Positions 1 through 7,014 are shown, numbered from the stretch's first letter. The stretch: DNA of 15,387 nt from an uncultured Porphyromonadaceae bacterium (GCA_900549445.1 UROS01000040.1:1-15387), one strand, 5' to 3'. The notes: generated by a model not told the origin, from the sequence alone. A program made the numbers and translations.

Positions 1-39
1 ACAACAACTCTCGCCGACATAACCGACAACCGCAAGTAG
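1..39 (+). CDS. possible C-terminal end of a plus-strand gene (partial)
   Basis: Frame 1 is open from the window edge and ends in TAG at 37-39, giving the tail TTTLADITDNRK. It would converge on birA with only 6 nt between the two stop codons, a spacing compatible with tight gene packing. Thirteen codons are far too few to identify a family, and the minus strand could equally hold the start of a gene here (an ATG at about 25-27 reading outward). I list it only because the stretch would otherwise be unexplained. Confidence 0.3.
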   Translation, partial: TTTLADITDNRK

Positions 40-45
40 GCGCTC

Positions 46-786
46 CTAAAGTACGGCGGAGATTTCCTTGAATGCGTAAGTCAGGAGGCGTCCGTCGTCC
101 TGCCGTTCGAGAGTGATATGGCCCGTTGGCGCTATCCCCGCTATGCGGCCTTTGAACACTTCGCCGGTCGAAGCCTCTGTGTAAGGGTAAAAACCGTCGG
201 CGCGCCACAGCGCTGCAGAGTATTCCCCGTGGAGACCCATCGTTTCCCCCTCACGGTCGATTCGGGCGAAGGCTGCGAGTATCTCCTCGCAGAACTCACG
301 CATGATTTCCTCCACGGGTGTCTCGCGTCCGGTAAGCTGAAATACTGACACCGGGTTCGGGGCGTCGCTCCGGAACTCCCGCTGGTTTATGTTGATGCCT
401 ATGCCGGCTATGCTATGGCAGATGCGGCTGCCGGTCAGAGTATTTTCCACCAGGATGCCGCAGATTTTCCGGTCGCCGGCATAAATGTCGTTCGGCCATT
501 TCACGGTTATACGGTGTCCGTCTATATGGCGGCGCAACACCGTCACTATTGCCAGCGAAACCGCCTCGGATATGGCGAACTGCTGGGCGGCGGCAACCGA
601 AGCGGGCTTCAGGAGCACCGACATAGTTATGTTTTTGCCCGGCTCTGATTCCCACGAGTTGCCGCGCTGCCCCCGGCCTGCCGTCTGGCTCACGGCGTAT
701 ACTATAGTGCCGTGGGGGGCGTCGGCCGCCATCGAGGCGAGCACGGTGTTGGTCGACGTCGCCTCATTCAGCTTTATGATATTCAT
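46..786 (-). CDS. birA: biotin--[acetyl-CoA-carboxylase] ligase
   Basis: Biotin protein ligase: activates biotin with ATP to biotinyl-5'-AMP and transfers it to the lysine of biotin carboxyl carrier domains in the cytoplasm. The 246-residue protein shows the family signatures in order: GRGQRGNSW at 37-45 (biotinyl-AMP loop), KWPND at 96-100, KICGILVE at 107-114 and GIGININ at about 128-134, followed by a small C-terminal domain. It starts directly with the catalytic domain and has no N-terminal helix-turn-helix, so it is the monofunctional class that does not act as a biotin-operon repressor. The ATG at 784-786 lies 16 nt after the stop of the Imm17-like gene, so it is probably the last gene of the tsaE transcript. 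No terminator is visible in the 6 nt before the converging stop. Confidence 0.95.
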   Translation of the reverse strand: MNIIKLNEATSTNTVLASMAADAPHGTIVYAVSQTAGRGQRGNSWESEPGKNITMSVLLKPASVAAAQQFAISEAVSLAIVTVLRRHIDGHRITVKWPNDIYAGDRKICGILVENTLTGSRICHSIAGIGININQREFRSDAPNPVSVFQLTGRETPVEEIMREFCEEILAAFARIDREGETMGLHGEYSAALWRADGFYPYTEASTGEVFKGRIAGIAPTGHITLERQDDGRLLTYAFKEISAVL

Positions 787-802
787 TTTTTCCGGATGAA
801 AG

Positions 803-1006
803 TCAGTAGAAGGAAACCGCTATAAACGCTGCTCCTAAAAATCCGTAGATCAGACGGGCGGCCGTGCGGTGCTTTCCCGGAATCAGGGCTTTTACCTGAT
901 TCATGTTGAAAAAACCGTCCCAGTTCATTACCGAGGCGGCAATGCTCACCGCCCCGGCAATGAAAAATATTATTTTGAGCAATATGACTCCGGTCTCTAC
1001 GCTCAT
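803..1006 (-). CDS. Imm17-like small two-helix membrane protein
   Basis: A 67-residue protein that starts at the ATG overlapping the tsaE stop (ATGA, 1003-1006). A longer upstream reading of the same frame would run deep into tsaE and is not credible. Two hydrophobic segments are visible, about residues 6-26 and 50-66, separated by a loop containing NWDGFFN and a basic GKHRTAARL stretch. The pattern NWD-x-FFN ... R-x-IYGFLG is what I recall of Bacteroidota proteins annotated as 'immunity 17 family' (Imm17, a two-TM family named from polymorphic toxin loci). There is no toxin gene next to it. It sits translationally coupled between tsaE and birA, which suggests a housekeeping membrane role rather than immunity. 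The function is unknown; the family call is from memory of the motif, not from a search. Confidence 0.75.
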   Translation of the reverse strand: MSVETGVILLKIIFFIAGAVSIAASVMNWDGFFNMNQVKALIPGKHRTAARLIYGFLGAAFIAVSFY

Positions 1007-1431
1007 CGGTCGGCTATGGTAAGCAGGCGCGAGCCGTCGGGGTTCTCCGTGATGTCTACCCTGACGGTGTCGTCGGGCAGAATGTCGGCAATCCGTTCCG
1101 GCCACTCCAGCAGGCAGAGCGCGCCGGAGTCGAAATAATCTTCCACGCCGATGTCAAGAGCCTGATCAGTCGACTCGATTCTGTAAAGGTCGAAATGATA
1201 GATAAGTTCCGCGGTAGTGTCGCTGCGATATTCGTTGATGATCGAAAACGTCGGGGAGCCGGTGGGGTCTTCCTCCACGCCCAGGGCGCGGCACAATGCG
1301 TTGATGAAGGTGGTTTTTCCGGCGCCCATTTCGCCGTAGAATGCATATACGGTTTCGTCGCCCATCTGCGCCATGAATTCGCGGGCGGCATCGTCGATCT
1401 TGTCGAGCGAGGGAATGAGAATCTGTTTCAT
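1003..1431 (-). CDS. tsaE: tRNA threonylcarbamoyladenosine biosynthesis ATPase TsaE
   Basis: Small P-loop ATPase that works with TsaB and TsaD to form N6-threonylcarbamoyladenosine at position 37 of ANN-decoding tRNAs. The 142-residue length is typical. Visible motifs: Walker A GEMGAGKTT at 33-41, SPTF at 59-62 (the switch-like region), HFDLYR at 79-84 and LLEWPER at 107-113. All are standard for the family. It opens the three-gene run tsaE, Imm17-like, birA; a promoter-like TATCTTTG box lies 24-31 nt before the ATG, and the upstream porX-like gene ends 57 nt away, so it may be transcribed both from its own promoter and by read-through. Confidence 0.96.
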   Translation of the reverse strand: MKQILIPSLDKIDDAAREFMAQMGDETVYAFYGEMGAGKTTFINALCRALGVEEDPTGSPTFSIINEYRSDTTAELIYHFDLYRIESTDQALDIGVEDYFDSGALCLLEWPERIADILPDDTVRVDITENPDGSRLLTIADR

Positions 1432-1454
1432 ATTCCGATTGTTGATTTGCTATG

Positions 1455-1462
1455 CAAAGATA
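1455..1462 (-). promoter_or_regulatory. Bacteroidota-type -7 box upstream of tsaE
   Basis: On the minus strand the sequence reads TATCTTTG, matching the TAnnTTTG -7 consensus of the Bacteroidota primary sigma factor. It lies in the 57-nt gap between the porX-like stop and the tsaE ATG. No convincing -33 TTG is present about 19 nt upstream, so strength cannot be judged. Confidence 0.55.
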
Positions 1463-1488
1463 ATTCCATTTTTCCGATTTACGGTGCG

Positions 1489-3039
1489 CTACTTGGCGGT
1501 GAGGGTCACCAGCGGCACGAGCATCTCTTCCATCGAGATACCTCCGTGCTGGAACGTGCCCTCGTAGTATTGCACGTAGTAGTTGTAATTGTTGGGATAG
1601 GCGAAGAAATCGCGGTTGGTCGCGAAAATGTAGGTCGACGACACGTTGGGTGCCGGAAGTCCGAAGCGTTCCGGCCGTTTTATCTCAAACACCTGACGCG
1701 GATTGTAGGAGAGGTTTTTCCCGACCTTGTAGCGCAGGTTGGTGTTCGTGTTTTTGTCGCCTACAACCTTTATGGGATTGTCTACGCGAACCGTGCCGTG
1801 GTCGGTGGTCAGGATAATTTTAAATCCTTTTTCAGCTATGCGGCGGAAAATGTCGAGTATGCCCGAATGGCGGAACCATGCTTCGGTGAGCGACCGGTAG
1901 GCCGCGTTGTTCGAAGCCAGTTCGCGTATCATTTTCGACTCCGTGCGGGCATGCGAGAGCATGTCGATGAAGTTGAACACAACCACGTTGAGATCATTGT
2001 CGCAGAGCGCCGGTATGTCTCTCAGAAGCCGTTCGCCCGCCGTGGAGTCGTTGATTTTGTTGTAGGAAAAACGGCATTTCCGTCGGTAACGTTCGAACTG
2101 AGTGGCTATGAGCGGCGACTCGTTGAGGTTTTTCCCCTCGGGGGAGTCTTCGTCAACCCACAGGTCGGGAAACATCCGGCAGATGTCTGTCGGCATCAGA
2201 CCTGAGAAGATTGCGTTGCGCGCATATTGCGTGGCGGTCGGCAGGATCGAGCAGTAGAGATCCTCTTCGGCGTTGAAGACATCGGTGAGAAGCGGTTTCA
2301 CCACCCGCCACTGGTCGAGCCGGAAATTGTCGATGAGGATGAAAAATACCTTTTCGCCGGCGTCGAGAACAGGGAAAATGCGGCGCTTGAAGATGTCGGC
2401 CGACATCAGAGGCCGGTCCTTTGCGTCGGGGTCGGTCATCCATCCTTCGTAGGTCTTGCGTATGAACTTCGCGAATGCCGCGTTTGCCTCGATTTTCTGC
2501 ATCTCGAGGAGCTCATCCATGTTGGTGTCGGCCGTGGCGAGTTCAAGATCCCAGTAAACGAGGCGCCGGTATGTCTCCATCCAGTCCGATATGGTGTAGG
2601 AGTCGTTGATCTGCGACGCTATCCGGCTGAACTCCTGCTGATAGTCGCTCGTAGCGGCGCTCGAAACGAGGCTCTCGCTGTGGAGATTCTTCTTTATCGA
2701 GAGGAGTATTTGGTTTGGGTTTACGGGCTTGATGAGATAGTCGGCTATTTTGCGCCCTACAGCCTGATCCATTATGTTTTCCTCCTCGCTTTTGGTTATC
2801 ATGAGCACCGGAATATGGGGCGCGAGCTGCTTCACGAGCGGCAGCGTCTCGAGTCCCGTCAGGCCCGGCATGTTTTCGTCGAGGATTATGATGTCGACCG
2901 CGCGGGAACTGACCACGTCGAGCGCGTCGCGCCCGTTGTTGACGGGAATCACGTCGTAGCCTTTCGCCTTCAGAAACATTATATGGGGCTTCAGAAGGTC
3001 AATTTCGTCGTCAGCCCAGAGTATGGTGAAATTGCTCAT
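1489..3039 (-). CDS. porX: PorX-like response regulator with PglZ (alkaline-phosphatase-superfamily) domain
   Basis: A 516-residue two-domain protein. Residues 1-120 form a receiver domain: acidic D10/D11, phospho-acceptor D54 in IILDENMPG, T82/K83 and K104 in LIKPVNP. A helical linker follows (about 125-225), then a PglZ-type domain with ILIDNFRLDQW at 235-244 (metal ligand D237), PTATQYARN at 267-275 (catalytic Thr region), NFIDMLSH at 356-363, TTDHGT at 411-416 and QHGG at 497-500. This is the layout of PorX, which in Porphyromonas gingivalis answers the PorY kinase and controls type IX secretion genes, and whose PglZ domain has reported phosphodiesterase activity on oligonucleotides. All metal-site residues look intact, so the enzyme should be active. 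Homologs are also known in gut Bacteroidales that lack a full type IX system, so the role here need not be secretion. It follows the PorW/SprE-like gene by 14 nt. Confidence 0.9.
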   Translation of the reverse strand: MSNFTILWADDEIDLLKPHIMFLKAKGYDVIPVNNGRDALDVVSSRAVDIIILDENMPGLTGLETLPLVKQLAPHIPVLMITKSEEENIMDQAVGRKIADYLIKPVNPNQILLSIKKNLHSESLVSSAATSDYQQEFSRIASQINDSYTISDWMETYRRLVYWDLELATADTNMDELLEMQKIEANAAFAKFIRKTYEGWMTDPDAKDRPLMSADIFKRRIFPVLDAGEKVFFILIDNFRLDQWRVVKPLLTDVFNAEEDLYCSILPTATQYARNAIFSGLMPTDICRMFPDLWVDEDSPEGKNLNESPLIATQFERYRRKCRFSYNKINDSTAGERLLRDIPALCDNDLNVVVFNFIDMLSHARTESKMIRELASNNAAYRSLTEAWFRHSGILDIFRRIAEKGFKIILTTDHGTVRVDNPIKVVGDKNTNTNLRYKVGKNLSYNPRQVFEIKRPERFGLPAPNVSSTYIFATNRDFFAYPNNYNYYVQYYEGTFQHGGISMEEMLVPLVTLTAK

Positions 3040-3053
3040 TTTCGTTTTCGTTT

Positions 3054-6000
3054 TTAGAATTCTAAGAGTGGGTCGTCGCCCTCGGATCCTTCGGGGAATT
3101 CGGGGACCGTCGGCTTGGCCGGTTCGGCGGGAGTGGCAGGTTTTGCCGGTTCTGAGGTCTTCCTCGGAGCGGTGGGCTCATCGGGTTTCGCCGGCAGGGC
3201 AGGGGAAAGCGGCGGAACGTCCTCCTCAAGGGTCGGATCATAGTCGAGGTCGGGCGCAAGCTCTTCCTCTGCTATCGGCACGTCGGGTGCAGGTTCAGCA
3301 GCCGATTCCGGCACTGAGGTGGAGTCGGCCGGCTCGCCGGTACCGAACATCTCCCCGGCAGTCGGATATTCCTCGGGAGGGAGCACCTCCTCGTGGGTGG
3401 CGCGTATGGTTTCCTCCCCTATGAATTTGAAATAGTCGTCGAAAGAGCCTCCGCCGTGGAGGAGTTTGTCGAAATTCGACTGCGATATCATAACCGGACG
3501 CACTGCCTGAGGCATCGAAAACGACTGGTCTTCCGCCAGCAGTTTCCGGTAGTGGTTAAGTTCCGCCTGATTTGCGAATCCTTTCACGATAAGCAGCCCG
3601 AGCTGCCCGAAGTTCATCAGCTCGAGGTCGAAGTCGCGTACCACGAAGGTCGAGAAGTTGTGGCGCGCCACTTCGAACAGCAGCTGGTTCGGCGCTATGG
3701 AGTCGGTGGAGAACAGCAGCACGAGGAGCTGCGGTTCGTCGGGAGTGACGGTGAACTCTATCTGCGACGGATCGCCGGCAAGCGCCGTAGAGTCGTTGGT
3801 CAGGCGGATGTCCCAGAGCATCCCGCGGTTGTTGACCGGCCCGCTGTGCAATTTTCGTCCCTGCGCCATACCTTTGAGATAGGCCGACGCCAGCGGAGTG
3901 ATGTCGGTGTCGGGGTAGCGCTCGAGCAACTCTTTGAGAGTGGCGTTGAATTCGTCGGGACGGTTCTCGGTCACGTAGGCGAGAGCGTGGAGAAACATGA
4001 ACTTGGGCATTATTTTGCTCAGCGGATATTTCTCCATCATCTCGCTGTAGGCATGGTGAACGGCGCCGTTACGGTTGTTGAGATAATCGTCGTAGGTGCG
4101 GGCGTATAGCTCCTCCTGCCGCGCCGGCATGGCACGGAGGTTCTCGAGATAGTGCGGATCGCGCATCGCCGAGGCATATTTCGAGTCGGGGAATTCCGAT
4201 ATTATCAGCTGCCGGTAGCGCTCGGCAAGGTCGGGGCGGTTGCGGCGCATGTTCATGAGATACAGGTTGTTGTATACGTCGAGACGGTACGTGTTGTCGG
4301 GATAGTCCGTCATGAGTCGCGAGAACTCCGAGTCGGCGGCGTCGAAATCCTCGAGCTTGTCCTTCAGTATGATGCCCATGTTGTAAAGCCCCTCCTGAAT
4401 GACTTCGCCGGCAGTGGTGCGCTCTACGTCGGTTTTGGGTATCTGCTTGAGATAATATTCCGGATAATGCGGGTCTGTCTCGCGGTTTTCAGCCTCCTTT
4501 CCTCCGTCGGTCTGAGCGGTTTCTTCTTCGGAGTTTTCGCCGTCGGTTTCATTTTCGCTCTCATCTTCCTCCCCGGTGTTCTCGCCGAAGTCGCTTGCCG
4601 AGAACGTTGCCTTGTTGCGCCGCCGCCAGTTGTCCTCGAGTTTGCGGCTTCCCCAGCGCCGCTGGAAGTCTGTGCGCCCCGCGTTGCGGGTGGCGGTATT
4701 GTAGAAATACCACGATTTGTCGGCGTTGAGCTGAAACGAATTGGGAGCGTTGCTGTTGTCCTTAAGATTGGAGCCCATCGCTTCCTGCTGCGCCAGATAT
4801 TCCTCGCGGCGTGCGGCATCAGCCTCCTCTTTCTCCTTTTTCTTCAGCTCGTCGATTATCTTGTTCACCACCTCGAGCTGCTGTTCGGGTGTCATGGCCG
4901 ACAGGCGCAGCAAAGAGTCGTTGAGCGTCACGTTCTGCGAATACACGGCGAGTTCGTCGAGCACGTCGCTCCGTCTTTTCAGCTCGGAGTAGTTGGGATA
5001 TGTTTCCGGCAGCTGCGGCACTGCCTCGGAATAGCACGGCTGCGCCAGGTCGTATCTGTGGCGGTCGAAATACAGGCCGCCGAGCGTCAGTTGCGACATT
5101 GCCTTGTCCATGCCGTTGCGGGTCGACTTCTTCGCCGCAAGCTCGTAGTTTTCGATGGCGCGGATGGTGTCGCCTCGGCTCAGATACAGGTTGCCTATGG
5201 CATAGTAGATCTGGTCGAGATACTCCTTGTTGCGGTCGTAGCGGGTCATTCGCCGGAGCGCCTTCACTTCCGGCTCGATGTCTGAGCCGGTGTAAACCTC
5301 GCTCTGTTTTATGCGGGCGTTGAATTTTGTCCGGTACGACGCCGACGAGGCTCCTCCCGCCTTTCCGAATGCCTCGTAGGCAAGCTCTTTCTGCCCCGTG
5401 CGGGCATAAATCTGACCCAGAAGGAAGTTGAGCCTGATTTTCTGCGGACGCGATGCATAGCGGATGGCTTCCCTGAGCATCGGGATGGCTTTCTCGTAGT
5501 CGTGGGAGCGGATATAGAAGTCGGCGTAAGTGAAATAATACTGATCCTTGAGTTTGCTCGATGTCAGTTCCTCAGGTTTGATGCGCCTGAGTATTGTCTC
5601 CGCCTCGAAAAGCCAGTCGAGGGCGCAATATGAGCGCGCCGTCCATAGCTGAGCCTCGGTCACGGTCGTGGGCAGCCATGAAAAGTGCTTGCTCACATAG
5701 TAAAACGTCGATGCCGCTCCCGCGAAATCACCGTTGAAATACTGGCTGCGGCCCATGAGCATCCAGGCATTGTGAAGAAACGGATTGTACTCCTCGCGCT
5801 TGAGCCATGCCTTGTATTCAGGATCATTGCCTTTCCCCGGCTTGCGGCGCGGGCGCTTCTTTATGCTTCGCAGCTGTATGGCCTTCTGGGCTTTCTCGAT
5901 GGAGCGGGTAAAAGAGCCCGTGGGACGTGTGGCTTTCGGCAGGGCGTAGGCTTCGACCGGGTGCATCAGCAGTTGCGAGGTATATTCGTCCTCGTAATTG

Positions 6001-6215
6001 TTTTCAAGCTCCTTGAGGGTCTCTTTGAAATGCTCGTCGCCATTGAAATATACGTTGTAGCGGGTAATAAACGCCTGATAGCGGCGAGTGGCGGCGGTGT
6101 TCTTCTTGGGCGAACAGGCCGACAGTGCCGCTGCGATTACGGCCGCTGACATCATAACCAGAAGCAGCGGTTTGCGGTTGCGCAGGAAGGCGGTTATTCG
6201 GGAAAAGAGGTTCAT
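3054..6215 (-). CDS. porW: PorW/SprE-like TPR lipoprotein
   Basis: Large outer-envelope lipoprotein of 1053 residues. I start it at the ATG at 6213-6215 rather than an in-frame ATG at 6257, because it gives MNLFSRITAF, a basic N-region, a hydrophobic core and the lipobox LSAC with Cys34. After the cysteine, SPKKNTAATRRYQAF and ITRYNVYFNGDEHFKE match the conserved N-terminus of PorW/SprE, a component needed for type IX secretion and gliding in other Bacteroidota. TPR-like helices fill about 145-400 (for example NAWMLMGRSQYFNGDF, DQIYYAIGNLYLSRGD). A Lys/Glu-rich coiled-coil-like stretch lies near 443-475, a strongly acidic linker near 541-578, a second TPR-like set near 605-770, and a globular piece near 815-940. 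The last ~110 residues are a Pro/Glu/Ala-rich, probably disordered tail. It heads the transcript with porX. No clear -7 box was found upstream. Confidence 0.82.
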   Translation of the reverse strand: MNLFSRITAFLRNRKPLLLVMMSAAVIAAALSACSPKKNTAATRRYQAFITRYNVYFNGDEHFKETLKELENNYEDEYTSQLLMHPVEAYALPKATRPTGSFTRSIEKAQKAIQLRSIKKRPRRKPGKGNDPEYKAWLKREEYNPFLHNAWMLMGRSQYFNGDFAGAASTFYYVSKHFSWLPTTVTEAQLWTARSYCALDWLFEAETILRRIKPEELTSSKLKDQYYFTYADFYIRSHDYEKAIPMLREAIRYASRPQKIRLNFLLGQIYARTGQKELAYEAFGKAGGASSASYRTKFNARIKQSEVYTGSDIEPEVKALRRMTRYDRNKEYLDQIYYAIGNLYLSRGDTIRAIENYELAAKKSTRNGMDKAMSQLTLGGLYFDRHRYDLAQPCYSEAVPQLPETYPNYSELKRRSDVLDELAVYSQNVTLNDSLLRLSAMTPEQQLEVVNKIIDELKKKEKEEADAARREEYLAQQEAMGSNLKDNSNAPNSFQLNADKSWYFYNTATRNAGRTDFQRRWGSRKLEDNWRRRNKATFSASDFGENTGEEDESENETDGENSEEETAQTDGGKEAENRETDPHYPEYYLKQIPKTDVERTTAGEVIQEGLYNMGIILKDKLEDFDAADSEFSRLMTDYPDNTYRLDVYNNLYLMNMRRNRPDLAERYRQLIISEFPDSKYASAMRDPHYLENLRAMPARQEELYARTYDDYLNNRNGAVHHAYSEMMEKYPLSKIMPKFMFLHALAYVTENRPDEFNATLKELLERYPDTDITPLASAYLKGMAQGRKLHSGPVNNRGMLWDIRLTNDSTALAGDPSQIEFTVTPDEPQLLVLLFSTDSIAPNQLLFEVARHNFSTFVVRDFDLELMNFGQLGLLIVKGFANQAELNHYRKLLAEDQSFSMPQAVRPVMISQSNFDKLLHGGGSFDDYFKFIGEETIRATHEEVLPPEEYPTAGEMFGTGEPADSTSVPESAAEPAPDVPIAEEELAPDLDYDPTLEEDVPPLSPALPAKPDEPTAPRKTSEPAKPATPAEPAKPTVPEFPEGSEGDDPLLEF

Positions 6216-6347
6216 CTTTATATTAACGTACGCGCGAGGGCAATATTGCATCCGCACTCTTTCCTGCCAGGCTCATTCATTTAAAAACTTTGAAAATTGA
6301 AGAATATGGGAGCAGTGTAAAAAAGCGGTTGTTAAAAAACTCGTAGA

Positions 6348-6368
6348 AGCCCCGGAAGGGCGATGTCT
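6348..6368. repeat. REP-like GC palindrome, unit 1
   Basis: Reads AGCCCCGGAAGGGCGATGTC plus one base. CCC(C)GGAAGGG forms a short stem and is followed by CGATGT. The unit recurs in variant form at 6410 and 6496, and similar 'GCCCCGGAGGGGCGA' units are common between genes in gut Bacteroidales. Confidence 0.5.
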
Positions 6369-6409
6369 CTCCAACTTGCGAACCTCCCCGAACCCGCTTT
6401 CGCGAAAAA

Positions 6410-6430
6410 GCGCCAAAGGCGCGATGTTTC
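6410..6430. repeat. REP-like GC palindrome, unit 2
   Basis: GCGCCAAAGGCGC followed by GATGTTTC. The stem bases differ from the neighbouring units but the pairing and the trailing CGATGT are kept, which suggests that structure rather than exact sequence is conserved. Confidence 0.45.
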
Positions 6431-6488
6431 CACAACCCATTGCGAAGCGAAGCAGCTGTGGGACAGACCGTCACCCCCCCTCCACACT

Positions 6489-6518
6489 CGAGGCGAGCCC
6501 CGGAGGGGCGACGCCTCG
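6489..6518. repeat. REP-like GC palindrome, unit 3, strong nested hairpin
   Basis: An outer stem of CGAGGCG (6489-6495) with CGCCTCG (6512-6518) encloses GCCCC-GGA-GGGGC (6497-6509), giving 12 G/C-rich pairs with a small asymmetric bulge. It is preceded by a run of seven C at 6474-6480. There is no T-run on either side in the direction of the flanking genes, so it is not a classical terminator. Confidence 0.55.
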
Positions 6519-6623
6519 AAACCGGCGTTAGCCAAGGCTCGCGAATTTTTATCATTTCAACCGCCTTTTGCAGCCGATCCCCTTCGCTATTCCATCTGCA
6601 AACGTACGGATACAACAATAACG

Positions 6624-6641
6624 GCGCGGATTCATCCGCGC
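6624..6641 (-). terminator. candidate rpsU terminator hairpin
   Basis: GCGCGGATTCATCCGCGC can pair over 8 bp around a 2-nt centre. Read on the minus strand, downstream of rpsU, it is followed by CGTTATTGTTGTA, a moderately U-rich tail. It lies about 60 nt after the rpsU stop. The centre GATTCATC is shared with the palindromes of the repeat element at 7220, so it could instead be repeat-derived. Confidence 0.45.
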
Positions 6642-6654
6642 TGCGGATGTTCCT

Positions 6655-6668
6655 CACCGTCATCGGTG
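6655..6668. other. small hairpin after rpsU
   Basis: CACCG-TCAT-CGGTG, a 5-bp stem with a 4-nt loop, 36 nt after the rpsU stop and just before the larger hairpin at 6624-6641. Together they may form the 3' end of the rpsU transcript. No U-run follows it directly. Confidence 0.35.
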
Positions 6669-6703
6669 TATGTTGTCAAATAAAACGAAGGGGTGCTCGC
6701 CTG

Positions 6704-6895
6704 TTATTCCTCGTTGGCGCGGAGGTGCTGTACGTAAACTGCCTTCATCATTTTCTTGCGGTTTACTACAGAGGGCTTTTCGAAAGCCTGACGGCTGCGG
6801 AGTTCGCGAACGATGCCGGTCTTTTCGAATTTACGTTTGAATTTCTTCAGAGCTTTTTCAATGGGCTCGCCTTCTTTTACTTGTACGATGATCAT
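6704..6895 (-). CDS. rpsU: 30S ribosomal protein bS21
   Basis: Small-subunit ribosomal protein of 63 residues that sits near the 3' end of 16S rRNA and the anti-Shine-Dalgarno region. The sequence begins MIIVQVKEGEPIEKALKKFK and continues with the typical basic helix (RKFEKTGIVRELRSRQAFEKPS) and a Lys/Arg-rich end, full length for Bacteroidota. It is a single-gene unit with a good promoter at 7015-7046 and a leader of about 110 nt. The bases just before the ATG are A-rich (CAAAATAATCAAAAAAACAAC) with no Shine-Dalgarno, as is usual in this phylum. Confidence 0.97.
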   Translation of the reverse strand: MIIVQVKEGEPIEKALKKFKRKFEKTGIVRELRSRQAFEKPSVVNRKKMMKAVYVQHLRANEE

Positions 6896-7010
6896 GTTGT
6901 TTTTTTGATTATTTTGTTTTTGTTTGTTATATTTTCGCCTGTAAGTAACAGTATGAGCAGCTTTTATGCCTTATCGGAGGCTTGCGGACTCAATACGTTC
7001 TCCTTTTTGC
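6896..7010 (-). promoter_or_regulatory. rpsU 5' leader with an AGGAG motif
   Basis: From the expected transcription start (about 7008-7010) to the rpsU ATG. On the minus strand AGGAG (7000-7004) lies very near the 5' end and is followed after 6 nt by TTG and nine codons to a TAA (MSPQASDKA), a possible leader peptide. CCTCC further along could pair with GGAG. The rest is A-rich and unstructured. bS21 expression is autoregulated in some Bacteroidota, so a regulatory leader is plausible, but the details here are inference. Confidence 0.3.
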
Positions 7011-7014
7011 GCGG

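Larger units (their letters stand above)
6216..6703. other. 488-nt non-coding stretch rich in palindromes
   Basis: Lies between the start of the PorW-like gene and the stop of rpsU. Open frames across it (for example minus 6277-6663 and plus 6440-7084) have no family character and run over repeats or antisense to rpsU, so I call it non-coding. Contents: a 10-bp perfect palindrome GCAATATTGC at 6240-6249; at 6269-6299 a sequence like the left end of the repeat element found at 7089; three REP-like GC-rich units at 6348, 6410 and 6489; an A/T-rich segment near 6540-6620; and two hairpins downstream of rpsU. The PorW-like promoter must lie here but no TAnnTTTG match is obvious. Confidence 0.6.

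Noticed and set aside
803..1105. A 100-codon version of the Imm17-like gene starting at 1105
   Set aside because: The extra N-terminus lies within tsaE in another frame and is Arg/His-rich shadow sequence; the ATGA overlap at 1003-1006 is the natural start.
1195..2205. A 336-codon plus-strand frame opposite tsaE and porX
   Set aside because: It lies antisense across two well-identified genes, has no family character, and such long shadow frames are expected in GC-rich coding DNA.
6216..6257. An earlier in-frame ATG for the PorW-like gene at 6257
   Set aside because: It would add 14 residues in front of an already complete lipoprotein signal; the 6215 start gives a normal basic N-region and lipobox distance.
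6277..6663. A 128-codon minus-strand frame upstream of the PorW-like gene
   Set aside because: It runs straight through the three REP-like palindromes and the hairpin at 6624; the protein has no domain and its composition comes from the repeats.
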